Assembly (NCBI GenBank): GCA_029265255.1
Contig: JAJUJQ010000003.1
Span: 127,016-191,015 of the forward strand
DNA: 64,000 bases
Reading direction: 5' to 3'
From: Spirochaetota bacterium
Lineage (GTDB): Bacteria; Spirochaetota; Spirochaetia; Treponematales; Rectinemataceae
Positions 63,276 through 64,000 of the stretch are shown here, piece after piece. The position numbers and the translations under genes are program-made. A model generated the notes under the pieces. That model had not been told where the DNA came from, ran no database searches, and saw only the letters and a list, made by a program, of their open reading frames with translations. How positions within the stretch are numbered: position 1 is the first letter of the stretch; each line of letters opens with the position of its first letter.

Positions 63276-63304
63276 TTGACAGATTCGCAAATGACTTATA
63301 GATT
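63276..63304 (+). promoter_or_regulatory. Promoter of the acidic repeat protein
   Basis: TTGACA (63276-63281) is 17 bp from TAGATT (63299-63304). The leader is about 80 nt and ends with GGGAGGAG before ATG 63395, so this start is leadered. Confidence 0.6.
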
Positions 63305-63394
63305 TTGCCTTGCCTGAGTATTGACGTGCGGAGCATTTCTCGCAATATTACAGCTGGCCCAATACACAGAGTCCAGTTTAGGGAGGAGCGCATC

Positions 63395-63733
63395 ATGACC
63401 CACAAGACAGCTATGACCGCCGATCCGCAGGAGCAATTCGAGATAATCACCCTCACAGGCGGCGATTCCGCCAGTACCATATACTCTCTCAGACCATCCG
63501 TTCGTTTTGACGGCGCCTATGACGATGAATTCGATTATGACAGTGATGAATTCGAAGATGAGGATGATTTCGAGGACGAAGACGACTTCGAGGATGATTT
63601 TGAGGACGACGAAGACCTAGAGGACGAAGAATTCGAAGATGAGGAAGAGGATTTCGAGGACGACGAAGAGGATTTCGAAGACGACGAATTTGAGGACGAA
63701 GACTTTGATTATGAGGATGATACTGACGAATAA
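63395..63733 (+). CDS. Very acidic low-complexity protein with FED repeats
   Basis: A 112-residue protein. ATG 63395 is chosen because GGGAGGAG lies 6 bp upstream; an in-frame start 90 bp earlier has none. The first about 45 residues are ordinary (FEIITLTGGDSAS, IYSLRPSVRFDG). From about residue 43 nearly every residue is D or E, broken by regularly spaced F, with units such as FEDEDD and FEDDEE. It has no Cys, no signal peptide and no recognised domain. It is monocistronic with a strong promoter, ribosome binding site and terminator, suggesting high expression. RpoE-like delta is unlikely because the N-terminal domain is missing. Confidence 0.8.
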   Translation: MTHKTAMTADPQEQFEIITLTGGDSASTIYSLRPSVRFDGAYDDEFDYDSDEFEDEDDFEDEDDFEDDFEDDEDLEDEEFEDEEEDFEDDEEDFEDDEFEDEDFDYEDDTDE

Positions 63734-63761
63734 TCGATGGTTTTAACTTGCGGAGCGAGCT

Positions 63762-63795
63762 GGCTGTCCCGACTCGGTGTCGGGGCAGCCTTTTT
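63762..63795 (+). terminator. Terminator after the acidic protein gene
   Basis: An 11-bp stem (63762-63772 with 63780-63790, one G-U pair) is followed by TTTTT. It lies 28 bp after the stop codon. Confidence 0.93.
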
Positions 63796-63857
63796 CATTT
63801 GCAGAACAGAATTTGCGACTAAATCAAGCGAGGCTGCTTATGTATTTCGTTCAGCGG

Positions 63858-63989
63858 GACTGACATTGTACAGTGAATGGTATAATAAAACCAGCCGCAC
63901 AGCAGTCTAATAGATTACCTTACAACAAAATAGCCACGGAAGCATTGTACAATAATGATCTTCAAAATGCGGTATAATATAACATTGTA
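63858..63989 (+). promoter_or_regulatory. Right-edge promoter region with repeated CATTGTA motifs
   Basis: Three CATTGTA copies (63864-63870, 63943-63949, 63983-63989) lie around two TATAAT boxes (63881-63886 and 63973-63978). The first copy extends to CATTGTACAGTG, the second contains the perfect palindrome ATTGTACAAT. The first TATAAT is an extended -10 (TGGTATAAT). The region probably controls a gene beyond the window; the repeats may be operator sites. The rest of 63796-64000 holds no gene. Confidence 0.45.
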
Positions 63990-64000
63990 AAAAGTATAAA

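Noticed and set aside
63530..63725. CRISPR or satellite array
   Set aside because: The repeats are short, imperfect and in frame; they encode the acidic FED units of one protein.
63395..63733. RNA polymerase delta subunit (RpoE)
   Set aside because: The acidic tail is similar in composition, but the winged-helix N-terminal domain of RpoE is missing.

Overview
The window looks like chromosomal DNA of an anaerobic spirochaete, probably in the Treponema/Rectinema neighbourhood. This is inferred from gene content: LPP20-type lipoproteins, SpoVG next to IspE, a B12-dependent class II ribonucleotide reductase, ferredoxin/FTR redox genes, an arginine deiminase, and tRNA genes without an encoded CCA. 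Base composition is close to balanced and coding density is high. I see no insertion sequence, prophage, CRISPR array or rRNA operon.

Layout. 1-2.2 kb: the end of an unidentified gene, then lepA (-). 2.3-5.4 kb: a (+) thiol/sulfur operon of glutaredoxin, ferredoxin-thioredoxin reductase, cysteine desulfurase and ThiI. 5.7-8.8 kb (-): tRNA-Glu, an alarmone synthetase fused to TPRs, a GerMN protein and a cell-wall amidase. 8.9-12.5 kb: nrdJ behind a good NrdR box. 12.6-15.7 kb: arginine deiminase (-), a cyclic-2,3-diphosphoglycerate-synthetase-like GTPase (+) and a small ferredoxin (-). 15.8-21.3 kb (-): a heterodimeric ABC exporter followed by an RluA-type pseudouridine synthase and PgeF. 21.3-25.3 kb: rnhA (+) and an operon of three lipoproteins (-). 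25.4-32.8 kb: tRNA-Arg (-), maf, then the classic (+) run rpsB-tsf, frr-uppS-cdsA-dxr-rseP. 32.9-37.1 kb (-): rpsF-ssb-rpsR-DUF2232-rplI and dnaB. 37.3-47.0 kb: hisS-trmB (+), a DEAH helicase (-), xseA-xseB (+), Nnr/NUDIX (-) and a beta-propeller-like lipoprotein (-). 47.0-53.8 kb (+): secA, an RqcH/NFACT gene and an ABC importer trio, tightly coupled. 53.8-61.0 kb (-): tilS-ftsH-lipoprotein protease-hybrid histidine kinase. 61.1-63.2 kb (-): ispE-spoVG-tRNA-Gln-rplY. 63.4-64 kb: a very acidic repeat protein and a repeat-bearing promoter region reaching the window edge.

How it fits together. Most genes are housekeeping: translation and ribosome rescue, the MEP-to-undecaprenyl pathway with phospholipid synthesis, protein export and quality control, and replication/repair. 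The anaerobic character comes from NrdJ, FTR, ferredoxin and arginine deiminase.

The most striking signal is not a gene. About a dozen genes that begin transcription units have a sigma70-like promoter (usually a 17-bp spacer) whose -10 box ends only 6-9 nt before the start codon, with no Shine-Dalgarno sequence. Internal operon genes and several leadered genes have good Shine-Dalgarno sites. This suggests extensive leaderless mRNA synthesis. Three divergent gene pairs pack two such promoters into roughly 40-80 bp.

All assignments come from reading motifs and context. No database search or folding program was run.
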